Below are positions 23,719-36,100 of a stretch of 64,000 nucleotides of DNA, one piece after another. Made by a program: the position numbers and the translations under genes. This DNA is from Mortierella alpina (lineage: Eukaryota > Mortierellomycota > Mortierellomycetes > Mortierellales > Mortierellaceae): positions 372,001 to 436,000 of the forward strand of contig JANATF010000004.1 of assembly GCA_029449245.1 (NCBI GenBank), read 5' to 3'. The notes under the pieces were generated by a model. The model searched no databases and had not been told where the DNA came from. It saw only the letters and a program-made list of their open reading frames with translations. Positions within the stretch are counted from its first letter, which is position 1. Each line of letters opens with the position of its first letter.

Positions 23719-23964
23719 ATTCTCGGAAGATTAACAGGGCCGAAGTGAGCACATGGCTACCATAACTTGCTCCAGTTGGCACTGATTGACGGCGTGGATG
23801 AGGAGCGGATCTGTTGGGCTGTCCTTGCGTGGAATGAGTGGAGGCAAACAATGCCATGAACAGTCGAGAGCAGCATAAACAGTTCAAAGCGCGTCTGTGT
23901 TGCACGTGATTTTTAATTCCTACAGTACTGCCCCCACCCCTTCTCCCCGACACACTCGCGCGCC

Positions 23965-26278
23965 TTACTCCACATGGCTCGTAATAAGATCGTCTATCTT
24001 GAGGATGTGCTTGACCAGCTGTGTTGCCAAGAGGATCTGCTGCCTCTTGGAGATCAGGGGGTCGTAGACAAACTGCTCCTTCATGTCGTTCGTGCCCTTG
24101 TACAGGCAGTCGACTCCCAATCGGCTGTTGTTCTCTGTCACCTGGCGCGACTTGACCTCTGCAAGAGTCTCAATTGGTGGCAAGCCAGAGTTCTCAGCAA
24201 GGGCAAGAGGGACAGCCTCCAGAGCCTCAGCAAAGGCACGCATAGCGTACTGGTGAACGCTTGAGATCTCGTCGGCAGCCTTGGACACAGCCAGAGCGCA
24301 GGCAATCTCGGCAGCACCACCTCCGTAAACGACGCGGTTATCCTTGACCAAGTTACGAACGACGCAAATGGCATCGTGAAGAGAGCGCTTGGCCTCGTCA
24401 ATGATCATCTTGTTGCCTCCACGGACGAAAACAGTGACGGCGCGAGTGTTGGCGCACTCCTCAATGACCAGCATGCGATCCTTGGTTGTTCCGAAGCTAA
24501 GCTCACGAATCACTCCTGCGTGTCCAAGCTTGGAGGCTGCAAGATCCTCAAAACGAGGAACAATGCGTCCATTGGTAGCGATGGCAATCAGCTATTTTTT
24601 TAGTCGATTTGAAGAGATCCTCTAGGGTTAGTGGCTGTACATGTCTGACCTTCGTGACTCGAACTAGGTTGGCAAAAAAAAGAAGCGATAAGATGATGGA
24701 CATACCTCGATCTCGGGACCTCCGACCCAGCGAACACTAGGAAGCTGGTTCTGCATCAACAAGTGGTTGGCCTCATCATCGAAACCCCACTGGCAGATAA
24801 CAAGGTTGGCACCAGTATCTTTGACCTGCTTGATCATTTGCTCAAACTTCTCCTTCTCATATGTCTGCAACTTCTTGTACTCCTCCACCGATGTAATATC
24901 CAGCTTGTGCTTGGTCTTGGGCTTTGGGGGCTCAAAGGCGCAAGTAAGAATAGCAATCTTGGCATCCTTCACCTCGCGAGGCATCTGGGGGTGAGAAAAG
25001 TCTTTGTCGATGACAACTCCCTTGACCAAGACAGTGTCGGACAAGGATCCACCGACCTTGCCATCCACCTTAATCAGCTCAAAGTCAACATCCTTGCGCT
25101 CCAGGTCAGCAACCTGGAGAACTGCATCAACAGCAATTCTGGCGTATTGGTCGTGGCACTTGGACACACTGTCAAAATGAACAAAAGGAGGATTAGTAAC
25201 ACGAAATGTAACGGTACATCCCATTGAGCGTATTGCTAACGTTGTCTAGTCGAACATACATCTTGCTTCCCAAGCTGGTCTTGGCGGTCTTGTACAAGTT
25301 CTCAGTGTTCTCCCTGGAAAACTCGACGATATCTGAGATGGTGTCCAAATGGGCAACCGCAATGTTGCAGGCACGCTCGTATCCATCAGAAATGCGAATA
25401 GGGTGAATACCGCGATCCAACAGGTGCTCAGCCTGCTCCAACAGTGCACCAGCCATGACTAGACAGGATCAGCAGCGTGTTAGTATTGAAAATCAAGCTT
25501 GCAATCAACGTTGCGCACCACAGCAAAAGCGTCACTACAAAAACGGCATGTGAATAAAGAGGTGCTCTGTGACATACCAACAACACCAGTAGTGCCATCT
25601 CCAATCTCGTCATCCTGCGACTTTGACAGCTGAACCAACAACTTTGCGATCTGGTGCTGAACATCCATCTGGTCAAGAATAGTTGCGCCGTCGTTGGTAA
25701 CGGTGATGTCGCCATCAGGGGAGATCAGGATCTTGTCGAGACCTTTATACACGTAGCAAAATAAAACGCGAGGATCAGTCAACGAATACTTTCAGGCAAG
25801 CAGGACTAGAACGACCATATCACGACCCGTATTTCAACATACCGCGAGGTCCGAGGGAGGTCTTGATAATGTTTGCGACAGTCTTGGCAGCCAGAATGTG
25901 GGACTAGAAACAAAAGAGATTGCGGCAGCTCAGGTTATTGACCGTGTCAATCTGATCAGGAAAGCTTTCGTGCTGGTATTCTATACACCAACTGACAATG
26001 GCTCCACTAAAGCATTGCCGCCTATTCGCCTGTGCGACAAGCAGAGAGCGAATTGGTTGATGGACGCGTGTTGCAGCCAGACTGGTTGAAATGGGGCCGC
26101 TTGCTGATGGAGGATGACCAGATCACTACAGTTTTGTTTTTTTCCGTTTTTGAGTGACGTTTTTGGTTACCTTCTGTGCCTCGATGCCACTGAGTCTCGA
26201 CTTTTTCTGCTGCTCTCTGAGGATGATAAATGGTCGCCCATACTCGTCCTGGGCGTAGACCGCGTTCATGCCATCCAT
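23965..26278 (-). CDS. CCT5: T-complex protein 1 subunit epsilon (CCT5/TRiC)
   Basis: Subunit of the cytosolic chaperonin that folds actin, tubulin and WD40 proteins. Six exons (26278-26171, 25903-25843, 25742-25578, 25458-25260, 25168-24706, 24591-23965) give 540 aa, the usual length. Motifs in order: [28 protein letters not shown], the ATPase loop [111 protein letters not shown] and the epsilon-type end [16 protein letters not shown] to LKIDDLI. All splice phases agree; the introns are 267, 100, 119, 91 and 114 nt. The start is the ATG opening [17 protein letters not shown]. The gene lies in tandem with HAUS6 (about 250 bp apart) and diverges from the proteasome gene. Confidence 0.97.
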
Positions 26279-26707
26279 TATGATTTGATGAGGATGATGG
26301 GTGGAGGATGAGGGGATGGGGATGGAAGGAAGGTCGAGGAAGGTCGAGGAAGCCTCATGAAAGAGTTGGCTGTTTGGTCGCCCTGGCTCCCTGAATTCCA
26401 TGCAAAGCCACACAGACTTACAATTGCTTGGGTGGGATTCGAACACAGGTGCTGTTAGCCATGCTCGGCTCTCTTCTTCCTGGTACGTAAACACTTCGCG
26501 ACCAACGCGTTCAGGAAGACTGTTCTCTTACGCGGCACCAGAAGACAGACACACGCACTCGACACTATCGCCTCCTTCGGCTCAAACCACCTCCTTTCAA
26601 CCCTCATTCACCTCTTTTTTTTTCTTGCTCCAGCACTACCTTCGCGCACTCATCCCGTTCACTGTCCCCGCCTGTTACCCGGTTAACCCAAGCGCACTTC
26701 TCTCATC
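26279..26707. promoter_or_regulatory. Divergent promoter region of CCT5 and PSMB3
   Basis: These 429 bases separate two divergent housekeeping genes of protein folding and degradation. The stretch 26422-26480 contains a tRNA-like fragment on the minus strand (GTTCGAATCC box) that cannot fold as a complete tRNA. Confidence 0.5.
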
Positions 26708-27862
26708 ATGGTAGGCGCACGACCAAGAAACCGCTTGGATGCTGGCGAAATTCACCTTTGAAGCAACAAATGATGCTCAAGTCCACTCTGCTAAACATGC
26801 ATCTCCTTTCAACGGCCTCCCAAATAGTCGATTATGGAATATAATGGAGGTGCAGTGGTGGCTATGGTTGGCAAGAACTGCGTTGCCATCGCCTGCGACA
26901 AACGTCTTGGAGTTCAAGCCATGACCATTTCGACCGATTTCAAAAAGACTTTCCAGGTCACGCCAAAGACATACATCGGCCTTCCAGGTCTTGCCACCGA
27001 CGTCCAGACATTGTAAGGACTAGTACAGAGACTTGCTGGACAAAGCTGACATCCGTCCTTCAGAGAAAGCAAAAAAAAGTGGACCCAATATGCCTGTGAA
27101 AACGGATACTGACAAACTTTTTTTTTCTCGTATGGCCATTGGATCTCTAACTATGGACCAACTGCAGGGCTGAGAAGTTTCGGTTCAAGGTCAACATGTA
27201 CAAACTCAAGGAGGAGCGTGAGATCGAGCCCAGAACCTTGGCACATCTCGTTTCATCTACTCTCTATGAGCGACGATTTGGCCCTTGGTTTGTAGAGCCT
27301 GTAGTTGCAGGACTGGACAAGGAGAACAGGCCGTTTATTTGCTCGACAGACCTCATTGGATGCATCAACTTTGCAAAGGACTTTGTCGTATCGGGAACCA
27401 CCTCCAACCAGCTTTACGGAATGTGCGAATCGCTTTGGGAGCCTGATCTGGTATGTCAGTCGGAGAGGATTTGAAGGATGCTCGCTCTCAAACCCAATGC
27501 TGGAAAAACACCCCTTTCTGACCATAGCCACTACTCATAGGAACCCGAGGAGCTGTTCGAGACCATCTCACAGTCGTTGATGAATGCTGTTGACCGCGAC
27601 TGCCTTAGTGGTTGGGGAGCAGAGGTTACTGTCATGTAAGCATCGAAACCAGGATATGCTCCTTCTCAACTCGCTTCATGACTGCCAAGGCCGCATCTGA
27701 CCCTTGCTTTGCTTTTATGCCTTTTAGCACACCCGATAAGGTCATTACAAGAACACTTAGATCCCGCCAGGTAAGGATATGCTTCCCTTTCGTGCTCTCT
27801 GTTCGACAAAGACTTTGGTTATGTCTGCAGCTGTTAACATCGCGAAATTATTATAGGACTAA
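26708..27862 (+). CDS. PUP3: 20S proteasome subunit beta type-3
   Basis: Non-catalytic beta3 subunit of the 20S core. Six exons: 26708-26710 (only ATG), 26828-27012, 27168-27450, 27541-27635, 27728-27770 and 27857-27862 (only GAC TAA). The product is 204 aa, the normal size. It begins [27 protein letters not shown] and runs through [50 protein letters not shown] and [22 protein letters not shown] to [15 protein letters not shown]. All are hallmark segments of beta3. As in other beta3 subunits there is no propeptide and no N-terminal catalytic threonine after processing. Introns are 117, 155, 90, 92 and 86 nt. The three-base first exon and six-base last exon are required by phase and by the expected protein ends. 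Confidence 0.95.
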
Positions 27863-28159
27863 ACGCTATGTTCGGAGAGTATGGTTGTCAGCAAGGAGCT
27901 TACGTCAAGTGCACCAGTTTTCGAAGAATAAACTACAACAAAAAGTGTATCAAACCTGTCCATGGAGCTCTTGCTTTGAAACCTTGGCTATATCAAGAGG
28001 CTTCCCGCAGCTAATTTCGACGCAGATGCTCTGGTATGATATGGCTTTTGGAGTACGCTTCGCGCATCACATCAGGAATCAACCCATTGCGACTACAAGC
28101 TCAATGGTTCAGGCACGTCTTTAGTCATGAAAAATATAGGGCGGGGGCTTTCAAAGACG

Positions 28160-29975
28160 CTACAATTGGCACTGTGAGGTCAAATCCTCCACAACGAATC
28201 GATCAAGATAGGCCACAAACACATCTAGTGGACACCACTCCAAGTCACACCAATCCGACGCAGTCTTGAGTACCATGTGGTTGTAGAGGACTCGGACGAA
28301 ATGATTGCCTTTAGGAGACTTCCAGAGTTCGATCAAGATGTTTGACGCCTAACATTGCAATGGTATTAGTCACAGTCGTCCTCATTTCTAACAAACACAC
28401 TTGCTTCCTCCGTTAAACTTACGAAGGGCGGCCACCTCATATCCTCAGCATCTAGCATTCCGAGCATGGGTAGGATGGTGGTGTCGTGTCCAGAATAGAA
28501 TTGGAAGCGAACCTTCCCATTGTCCTTTGCCGCCAATAGATTCTGCTTGATGTCATTCGTCAAGGGTCCGATCCCCAGTTGAAGCACCTCGAACATACCC
28601 TTCATATCGCGGTAGGTCTCAGCCGTCTGAATGCCAACATTTTTCAAGATCTGCTCTGCGATTGAACTGTTGATACATCTTTCGACTCCGTCCATATGGC
28701 GGCACTGCAAAGGCTTATCATGACAGACCCTAGGGAGAACCGTGTCCATAAACCCGCTCCATGACTTTTCTTCTCCTAAGATGTCAATGAGCTCCTTCTG
28801 AAAGTCGACGTTATCCTGCTGTAACTTCTTCAACACCTTGGAGGACTTTTGAGCTTCTCCTCGCAGCCGGTTCATTCGCGGGCACACCCTATCGTTCATA
28901 TAGAGATACTCAATCTCGATAGGGAGCGTGTGGATCTGCAGCACCGGCAGAGAGCTCATCTTGAACTGACCTGGGATCCCGTACATTCCTGCCATAAAGT
29001 TCTCTGCGCTCTGCTTGGTACGCCAAACATCTATAATGACAGGTTGTGATGTTCATAAGCTACTGTTGTCAAGATACAATGTCTCTAAAGTGATAATGCT
29101 CAGTGCCTTACCCGTGCTACGAATCTGCACAGCCTCAGGGTCGTAGGTCGTCGGCAGCAGCTTGTACTTGCCAACGTAGATCTGGCGCAGTGCTGCACCG
29201 AGCCTACGATGCTGCATTGCTCCAACTGACGTCAACTGGCCAGGGATGCAATTGCCCTTCCACATATTCGCTGCCGCAAACGGGGAACCAGGGGGAATGG
29301 AGACCACCTGATGGGCAAGAACGTTTGCATGTTCGAGGGGCTCGCCATCTGGCTTGCTCACGCCTGAGAATGAGTATGCGCTGGTGTTGGTGCATTCCCA
29401 GCTTATGTCAACATCGAGTGGGAGAACGGTAATAGGCGTTCTATTAAAAGGAGTGTGATGCAGCAGAACGTGGGTCATTCGTCGTCACTGTTCTTGTAGG
29501 GTTAAAGAAGACTAGTTTTCTCCCGCCCTCGCTCTTACCTGTCTCCATGGCGAACAAAGAGTTGAGAATGAACAAGCGTGGAGCCTTGGACCTATGCGTC
29601 AAAAAGAACTTTTGAATGAGCTCTGGTCCTCGTTTTCCGCATGGCGTGGATCATGGCTCTTTGGGAGCTCAGCTTCCAACTGGTGTTGAAGACCCCAATA
29701 AAGTTGAGCGCAGTTCCACGTTGATTAGCAAGGGCTCAAGGATAGGAGGGGGCGGTGCGTACCTTGGGTGACGGGTATGTTCTAATAGACGGTCGCTGGG
29801 CTTGGCAGTAGTTGTAGTCGCCATTGGCGGTGCCAAGGTCCTCTCCATAGTCATCGAGCATTCCTTCCAGGCTGTCGTGCTGCTGCTGCTGGTTAGACCT
29901 GTAACGAACCGTGGTGATGAGCAGACCTCCGGTCACCAGGAGCAGGAGTGCTGTGAAGCGTGGTCCAACGATCAT
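28160..29975 (-). CDS. Histidine acid phosphatase family protein with N-terminal signal anchor
   Basis: Five exons (29975-29763, 29591-29539, 29440-29112, 29030-28423, 28348-28160) give 463 aa with matching phases. The N-terminus is a signal anchor (FTALLLLVTGGLLITTV, residues about 7-23) followed by a Gln/Asp-rich stem, so a type II membrane protein facing the secretory lumen or outside is likely. The catalytic RHGDRTPI motif is split across a short 53-nt exon, and the second catalytic motif GHDTTILPML is present near residue 375. The C-terminus ILIELWKSPKGNHFVRVLYN followed by CPLDVF is typical of acid phosphatases of the ACP2/ACP6/PXYLP1 branch. Substrate cannot be told from sequence; lysophosphatidate, phosphoxylose or phosphoproteins are all possible. 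The introns are 171, 98, 81 and 74 nt. Confidence 0.88.
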
Positions 29976-30276
29976 GAGTGTAAGTGCAAATGGTTCTCTG
30001 GGTATAATAATGACTCCAGTGGGTGCAAATGCCGTCAATGTTGCCGCAGATGTGTGAGTGAAGAGATTGAAGGGAGGAAATTGAAAGGAAGAGAGGTGAA
30101 AGGGACATGAAGAGCTGCGGGCAGACTTGGCCTGTACTGTAAAGGGTGTCTTTTGTGGGAAAAAACAAGGGTCCAACGTGCAAGACAACAGGGCTACAGT
30201 ACGTGCAAATTCAAAAGACCCTCTCTCTATATTCATGCAACGTACGGCTGTATACTCACCCCCATTTTCAAGTTTA

Positions 30277-32092
30277 TTACGAACCGATTCCCTCGCCATC
30301 GCCTTCCCTGGGCGTAAAGCCAAGTCCAGTCCCCCGACAGCTGCGAATCATCTGCTCAATGGCCAGCCGCTTCTCTTCCCGCTGCCTAGCATTGTCGTCC
30401 ATCTGTCCAGAGCCATCGTCCTCCTTATCTGCGCCATTGCTGCTACCACGGATATTGTGCCGGCGCAGAACCTGACTGAGCTCATCCATGCATTCTGTCC
30501 CAGACGGGTTCTTGCTGCTGAATCGATGCTGAAATAAATCTTGCTGGCGCTGCTCTACTGTTCTCTGTTGCCCCATTTGCTTCCAGTTGCCGGTTCCCTC
30601 GCGACTATAACCGTTAGAGTGCTGCTGTTGGCCACTCTGAGACCCTCTCAGGTGCTCTAGGGCAGCCGGGCCCTTGGATGCTGAATTAGACGGGCGGATA
30701 TTCCATTGCTTTGCCTCTTGTGCAGCAGCAGCGCGTATAGACTCTGTCAGAGTCGTCGATACATTCCGCACCATCCCGTACGGTGCCAAAGAGCCTCGAG
30801 AATATGTTGGGGAATCGACGTTCTCTGTGACGATTCGCAGCTGAGGCACACTTTGGTGTAGCCTCTGTCGATTGCTTTGGCCAAAATAGTGACTTTGATC
30901 CTCCTCTGGGTCGGATCCTGCGCTTCCCATGCTGCCGATCCCGTGGATAGTCGCCGTTGATCCGAGCCACTGTCTGACTTGCCCTCGGGAAGAACTTCCG
31001 GGTTGTGAGGATCCTGGGAGCATTCCAAGTCCTGAGGGTACTGCAGAGTTCAAGCCATAGTCCTCCCATTCGTCTGGTCCAAGAACTTGCCGCCGATAGC
31101 CGCCGAGCAGTACGTAAAACATTTTGCTACACCGCTTGATGTCGTTTACGAGAGCGACTCCCCATCCGAACGAGTATGCCTGCTGTGGAGTGTGCTGGAG
31201 AATGGTGGCATGCTGAGTCGCAAAGATGTGAGGGCCCAGGACCGAAGCGAGCATGTCAGGCTTGACACGGTTGAAACTAGACCGGTTGAGAATAGCAAGC
31301 GAGAGGTTTAACAGCTCAATCAAAAGTGCTCTGTTGACGGACGGAAAGTTGGGGTGGTTGAGAAGGGAGTCGACCGTGTTGATTTTGTTGCCGGACGTGG
31401 GCGTTGTTGTCCCTAGGTTGGTGAGCCCGCCTGCTGCTATCGCATGGTTGGTCGCTGTTATTGTTGCATAGGAGAAGTAGAGCGCTGTTAGCGAGGCGGA
31501 AGGCAGTGAGGACAAGAGTGCATGGGGGCGCAAAGGAGCGCAAGCAAAAAGCCAAAAGGACAACAGGCTTTCAAATCGACATGTTTCTCAGCCATACAGA
31601 CTTGCCTGACGTCAGTTCACCCTGGATCTCCAAGGGCACAATAGCCTCTCGAAGGTTTTTAAGAACTGCCAACATGACCCCGGCCACAGTGTCGATCCTG
31701 GTGCACTTGAGCGAAAACAGGTCCCTGCGCTCTGGATCCAGCATAAGCGTGACGAGGGCGGCGACTACGGAGGGTGGGTATGGGTTCTTGAGAATGAACG
31801 GATGGTTGAGTCCGCGCTCCATGATTTCGTCGACGCAGGCCACTACAGTCCTGTGCACAAACTCAATCGGCAGCGAGCATTGATTGAACTCCTGCTTTAG
31901 ACTCTCGCGCTCGCGGTTGACGGCCAATCGCTTGTGGACTAGCCGGAACATGCGGGGAGGATATGGAGGAGGGGGTGGGGGTGGGGGTACAACGGGTGTT
32001 GTAGAGTCAATAGGAACGCTTGCTGTATCCAGATCGCCGATATATCTCAATAGAGCCAAGGGTGAAATCGTGCTCCAAGTAGGCGGTCTCTG
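30277..32092 (-). CDS. RhoGAP-domain protein, 5' end unresolved
   Basis: Two exons are supported: 32092-31606 and 31484-30277, joined across a 121-nt GC-AG intron (donor CAG|GCAAGT, acceptor CTAACAG). After a polyproline run (PPPPPPPP) the frame reads LPIEFVHRTVVACVDEIMERGL, HPFILKNPYPPSVVAALVTLML and TVAGVMLAVLKNLREAIVPLEI. The second exon continues INRALLIELLNLSLAILN-like sequence (here VNRALLIELLNLSLAIL) and VKPDMLASVLGPHIF. This is a RhoGAP fold that should stimulate GTP hydrolysis by Rho/Rac/Cdc42. The usual arginine finger (GxxRxSG) is not evident and may lie in a missing upstream exon, or be lost. The C-terminal 300 residues are disordered and Gln/Ser-rich. The first exon lacks an ATG; its start is set by an acceptor at 32093. 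Confidence 0.72.
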
Positions 32093-33123
32093 CTGGGCAA
32101 GGCTTTATAAACAGCGCCTTCGGACGCTGTAGGCAGGCATCATAGGTGCGCTGGAGGAGTCATCGGAATCACGTTGGACCAGATTGCAACAATGATGGCA
32201 CGCAAGCATGCACCATAACGAGAGTTAAAACCGACCGCTCGGCGTCGCCGGATCGATCGCTAGTGGAGTTTGCAAAAGGGCCGTGTGCCCATCGGCCCTT
32301 TTCTGTGCATTGCTGAGCTGTAAGCTCGCCTTGCTTGCTGCGACTGAATGAATTGACGAGGATGACCCGAGGTCGCTGCTGCTCTATTGCTTCCAAGGAC
32401 AGTGCGGCCACTGCCCAGCGCTTCGTCCTCCTGTTCCAACAGTCCCTCCACCACTCGACCATAGACTACTGTGCAGGCAGCGTGGCCTGTGGCCTACATG
32501 CCCCAAAAGACAACACGTTCTTCCAGAAAGCGATAGACGTTCGAATGGGAATGTTGGTCAGTCCCACCCCTGACCATGATCCATGATCCTCAGGCTGTCA
32601 GTTGCTTAACAACACCGACAGGACCCCACTGATGCAGGCCGTGGTTTCAATCTGTCCTGGAGAGCAAACCACAGAGAAGCACTGCTCAAGCATAAACCCT
32701 CTTCATTCTCTCCTTTATCTCACAAATGGCTTGAGAAGAAGACGAGGGCACACATTCCATTGTATGCCGACAATGTGAAAAAAAGAGGGAGTCGAACATC
32801 ACCATCGCACTCACCACTCGCTCTCGTTCGTCCTTGCGTGTTTTGAGGGTAAGGTGTACCTCAGGTCAACCTCACAACCTTACATTCGTTCCATATTTTG
32901 TTTTGTATCATTGTAACATCTTTTCGTTCAAACCTTTGCTGCGTCCCGACTGTGCTCGGCCCTACTTGAGCCATATCCAGGCACCCGCGTTATTACATTC
33001 ATCACACCCACACACCACGCCCGTTTCTAGTTATCGCCAGCAGCATCAGTCCGCGCCTTCAGGACATTTTTCTCTCAGCTTCTCCACACTGCAGCAAACG
33101 ACGCGATATTGTCGAGCTACATC
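32093..33123. other. Intergenic, may hold the first exon of the RhoGAP gene
   Basis: A minus-strand frame at 32462-32169 (WAVAALSLEAIEQQRPRVIL and so on) is coding-like but its link to the RhoGAP gene could not be established. The right half (32820-33120) is the C/T-rich leader of the Frizzled-like gene. Confidence 0.35.
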
Positions 33124-36100
33124 ATGAAAGCGTTGTTCTCGCTCTCAGCCTTGACCGTCGCCTCCATCGGTGCAGGTACCTCGGCCTCCATTTTGCAGAC
33201 TACTATTCACTCGATCGTCGAAATGCATAAACTTACAGACAACGCCCTGCCTCTTAGCTGCGTCGGCAACGGACGATACCATCGCTTCGAGTGGCTGCCG
33301 AAGTCTTGGACGAGAGTCGCGTCTCTGTCCTTCGCTCGAGTACCTGACCAGCGTGCAGGACATCTCTGCCGCCGAGAGTCGCATCACAGGCATGTACATA
33401 TACGCTCACAAGGCGTGAGATAGAGACTAATGTTGCAGGTGCGAGATATCTAATTAAACTTCCTATCCTGGTTGCAATCTGCAGACGCCCTTGAGGCCAT
33501 GCCCGTAGCGCAGTCTGTACTGAGCACTTCTTGCCTGACTGCCCTCCAGGATGCCCTCTGCCTGCTCGAGTTCACAAAGTGCGAGCCACAGCTGCACACG
33601 GCCGTGCCTGTCTGCTGGTCTGTCAGGTATGGAATCTCGCCCTTTGAATTGTCACTACCTCAGTATTTGACTTTACTCTCCTTGGCAGCAACCTGCACAA
33701 CCCAACCTCATTCCCTTGTTCCTCAGGTCTCCCTGCCACATTCTCAAAAGCTCTATTACTCCTGACCAGCATCATCCGCTCATTCTCATGGCTTTATCTC
33801 GCCCTTCTCTTTTCAAATGCTCCAAATCTCTTTTACTCCTGACCAACGTCATGCGCTCATTCTCATGGCCCTGCATCACCTAGAGACCATGTCGCCAGAA
33901 CTTGCTACGACTCCCTCGAGCCGCTACAATTGTCCTCGACATCAGTCACCGACACGCGGCCCTTGACGTTGGCCCACATTCAGGACAGTTTGTTTTCCCA
34001 TGCCTACAATGAGCGCTGGGCAGCCTCAGCGCTTGAACAGGAACCACTCTGTGTCTCGTTCAAGGACCAAGGCTCCGAGAGTGCCTCTATTGACGATATA
34101 CACGTTATCGATGACCTTGTCGAAAACAACCTTAACCAGGCGCAGGATCTAGCCGAGGAAGAGCGTTGGCTGAGAGTGCAGGTTGCCTCAGATTCGAACG
34201 CAGACCAAGGCGGACTCTTTACATTTTCGACAGAGGATGACGCCGCGTTGAAAGAGGAGGAGGTGAAGCTACAGGCTGAGGTCGTCAAGGCAACGTTTCA
34301 AGCACGTTCGTTGAGCAGACGGGACAGAGGCAAACAACAGCACCATCACCACAAGCAACAGCAACAGCACGCGCACTCTCATGAGAAGCGTTCAAATGGC
34401 ATTCCTATGGACCCATCTTCTTCAGCCAACTCAGCCAAGGCAGCCGAAGTGCATATCCGAGCAGACAATACCCCTGACCAGGCGGTGTACACTGTCAACA
34501 AAGATGGGGCCTCGACAATGGAAACAGTAGGCAACAAGGAGACTAAAGCCATGGATGACCAACAGAGGGTTATGGCCGAGACCGGATCGCAGTCAACTGA
34601 AGCTAGGGCCGGTCAGCCAGGCGACAAGGATGCTGCTGCAGACCCAGCTAGCGAGGCTCAAGAGGAGGCCGCTCACCCTCGAAAAGGAACAATCCTCTTA
34701 GCCGCCATCCCCATTCTTCTCGTGATGGGCGCTATTGCCGGCTTTACCGCTTACCGTCGTTACTATGAAAACAGCTTCAACCAAGGTGGCCGCAACGACA
34801 CACGCGACGACGCTTCTGGGGACGAATACCACAGACGAGGTAGGATACGACGAGCCTTGCTGGGTTGATAACTTTGTTTTGCCTATTGAAGCTAACAGAT
34901 TCGTGTTTGGCTCTCTACAATTTATCCTGCTGCCTAGACGTGCCAAACCGAAAGAGCTCCCCTATCCATTTCGATCGTACGTTCATGAACATGATGCACT
35001 CGCCTCCCCCCACCGCAACCTATCTGCACGATCCTGAAAACTCAAGTCGTCATCACTCGCCCACTGCCAACAACATGAAGCGCCCTCCACCCTCTGCAGG
35101 ATCTCACGGCAAGACGCGATTCCAGGAGCTAAGTCGCAGCTATGATTTTGGGGCATTCAGGACCATCAAAAATGCACTTACTCGCAGCAACAACAACTCT
35201 CGCGACAGTGCATTGGACCAGGCTTCGGGCTCTGGATCCAACAGTTCTCTTACAGGCAAGACTGCCCCTCAGGCATTTGGAGCTGGTGGCCACTCGATTG
35301 CCAAGATCGGAAGTCATCCTGGATTGACTGTTCTAGAACGACAGCAGCTCCAGCAACAGTACGGCGCCGGAGGAACATCTGGAGGCAGCAGTGCCTCTGG
35401 CTCGGCGTCAAAGTTCTTTGACGTGAAGAATCTGGATGTGCCGCAGGAGCATGCTATTATCTGGGGCCAGTACTGTGCTAATGATGACACCATCTACCAT
35501 CAGGATGCTGCCTCAGCCGTGGCTTCGAATCTGGCGAGGAGATCAGGCTCGTCCAGCTCGCTCGCTGGCAGCAAATACAGCCATCACCATCAACAATCAT
35601 CAGGTCATCACAGAGACATGGACTCGGACAGCATTGGAGACTATCTTTCGCCCGAGTCGCCGACCATGACACGAGAGGAGTTAATGCGCCGTCGGGACTT
35701 GTTCGCCGAGGGGTATAGCTTTGGATCTGACGGGTCAGGAAGTGACGACGTGAACTCAGGAACTGACCTGCTTTTCGATGCACGCGATCACCTGTTTGAT
35801 CTGAGTGTTGAAAAGGAGACTGTGCTGAGAGATGAGGAGATGGACATGATCCTGAGTATGGAGAAGGAGGAAAGCCCATACATGTTTGACGACTACAACA
35901 CCATGAACCCGAATCCCTATGAGCCCAAGGTCCTGAATCGCCACATTGTCGAGCATATAATGATCCAAAAGTCTGCGCCGGTCGATGACGCTATTATGGA
36001 CGAAAAGAAGGCGCTGGAGGCAGAGGACAAGGCGGCTGCAGCGGCTGCAGCAGTTGTAGAGGAGACGGTAGCGGTCGATCCTGAGGTGACCCATGTGCTA

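Noticed and set aside
26422-26490. tRNA-like sequence on the minus strand (GCCGAGCATGGCTAACAGC followed by GTTCGAATCC)
   Set aside because: The D-arm and B-box are too close, the T stem does not pair and no acceptor stem or anticodon arm is found. At most it is a tRNA-derived fragment.
31966-31987. G-rich run GGGGGTGGGGGTGGGGG as a regulatory quadruplex
   Set aside because: It is the complement of proline codons in the RhoGAP polyproline tract, which explains it without a regulatory role.
34865-34987. Start of an independent gene just after the Frizzled-like TM exon
   Set aside because: The upstream part of this frame is intron sequence and the phase-correct splice joins it to the preceding exon.
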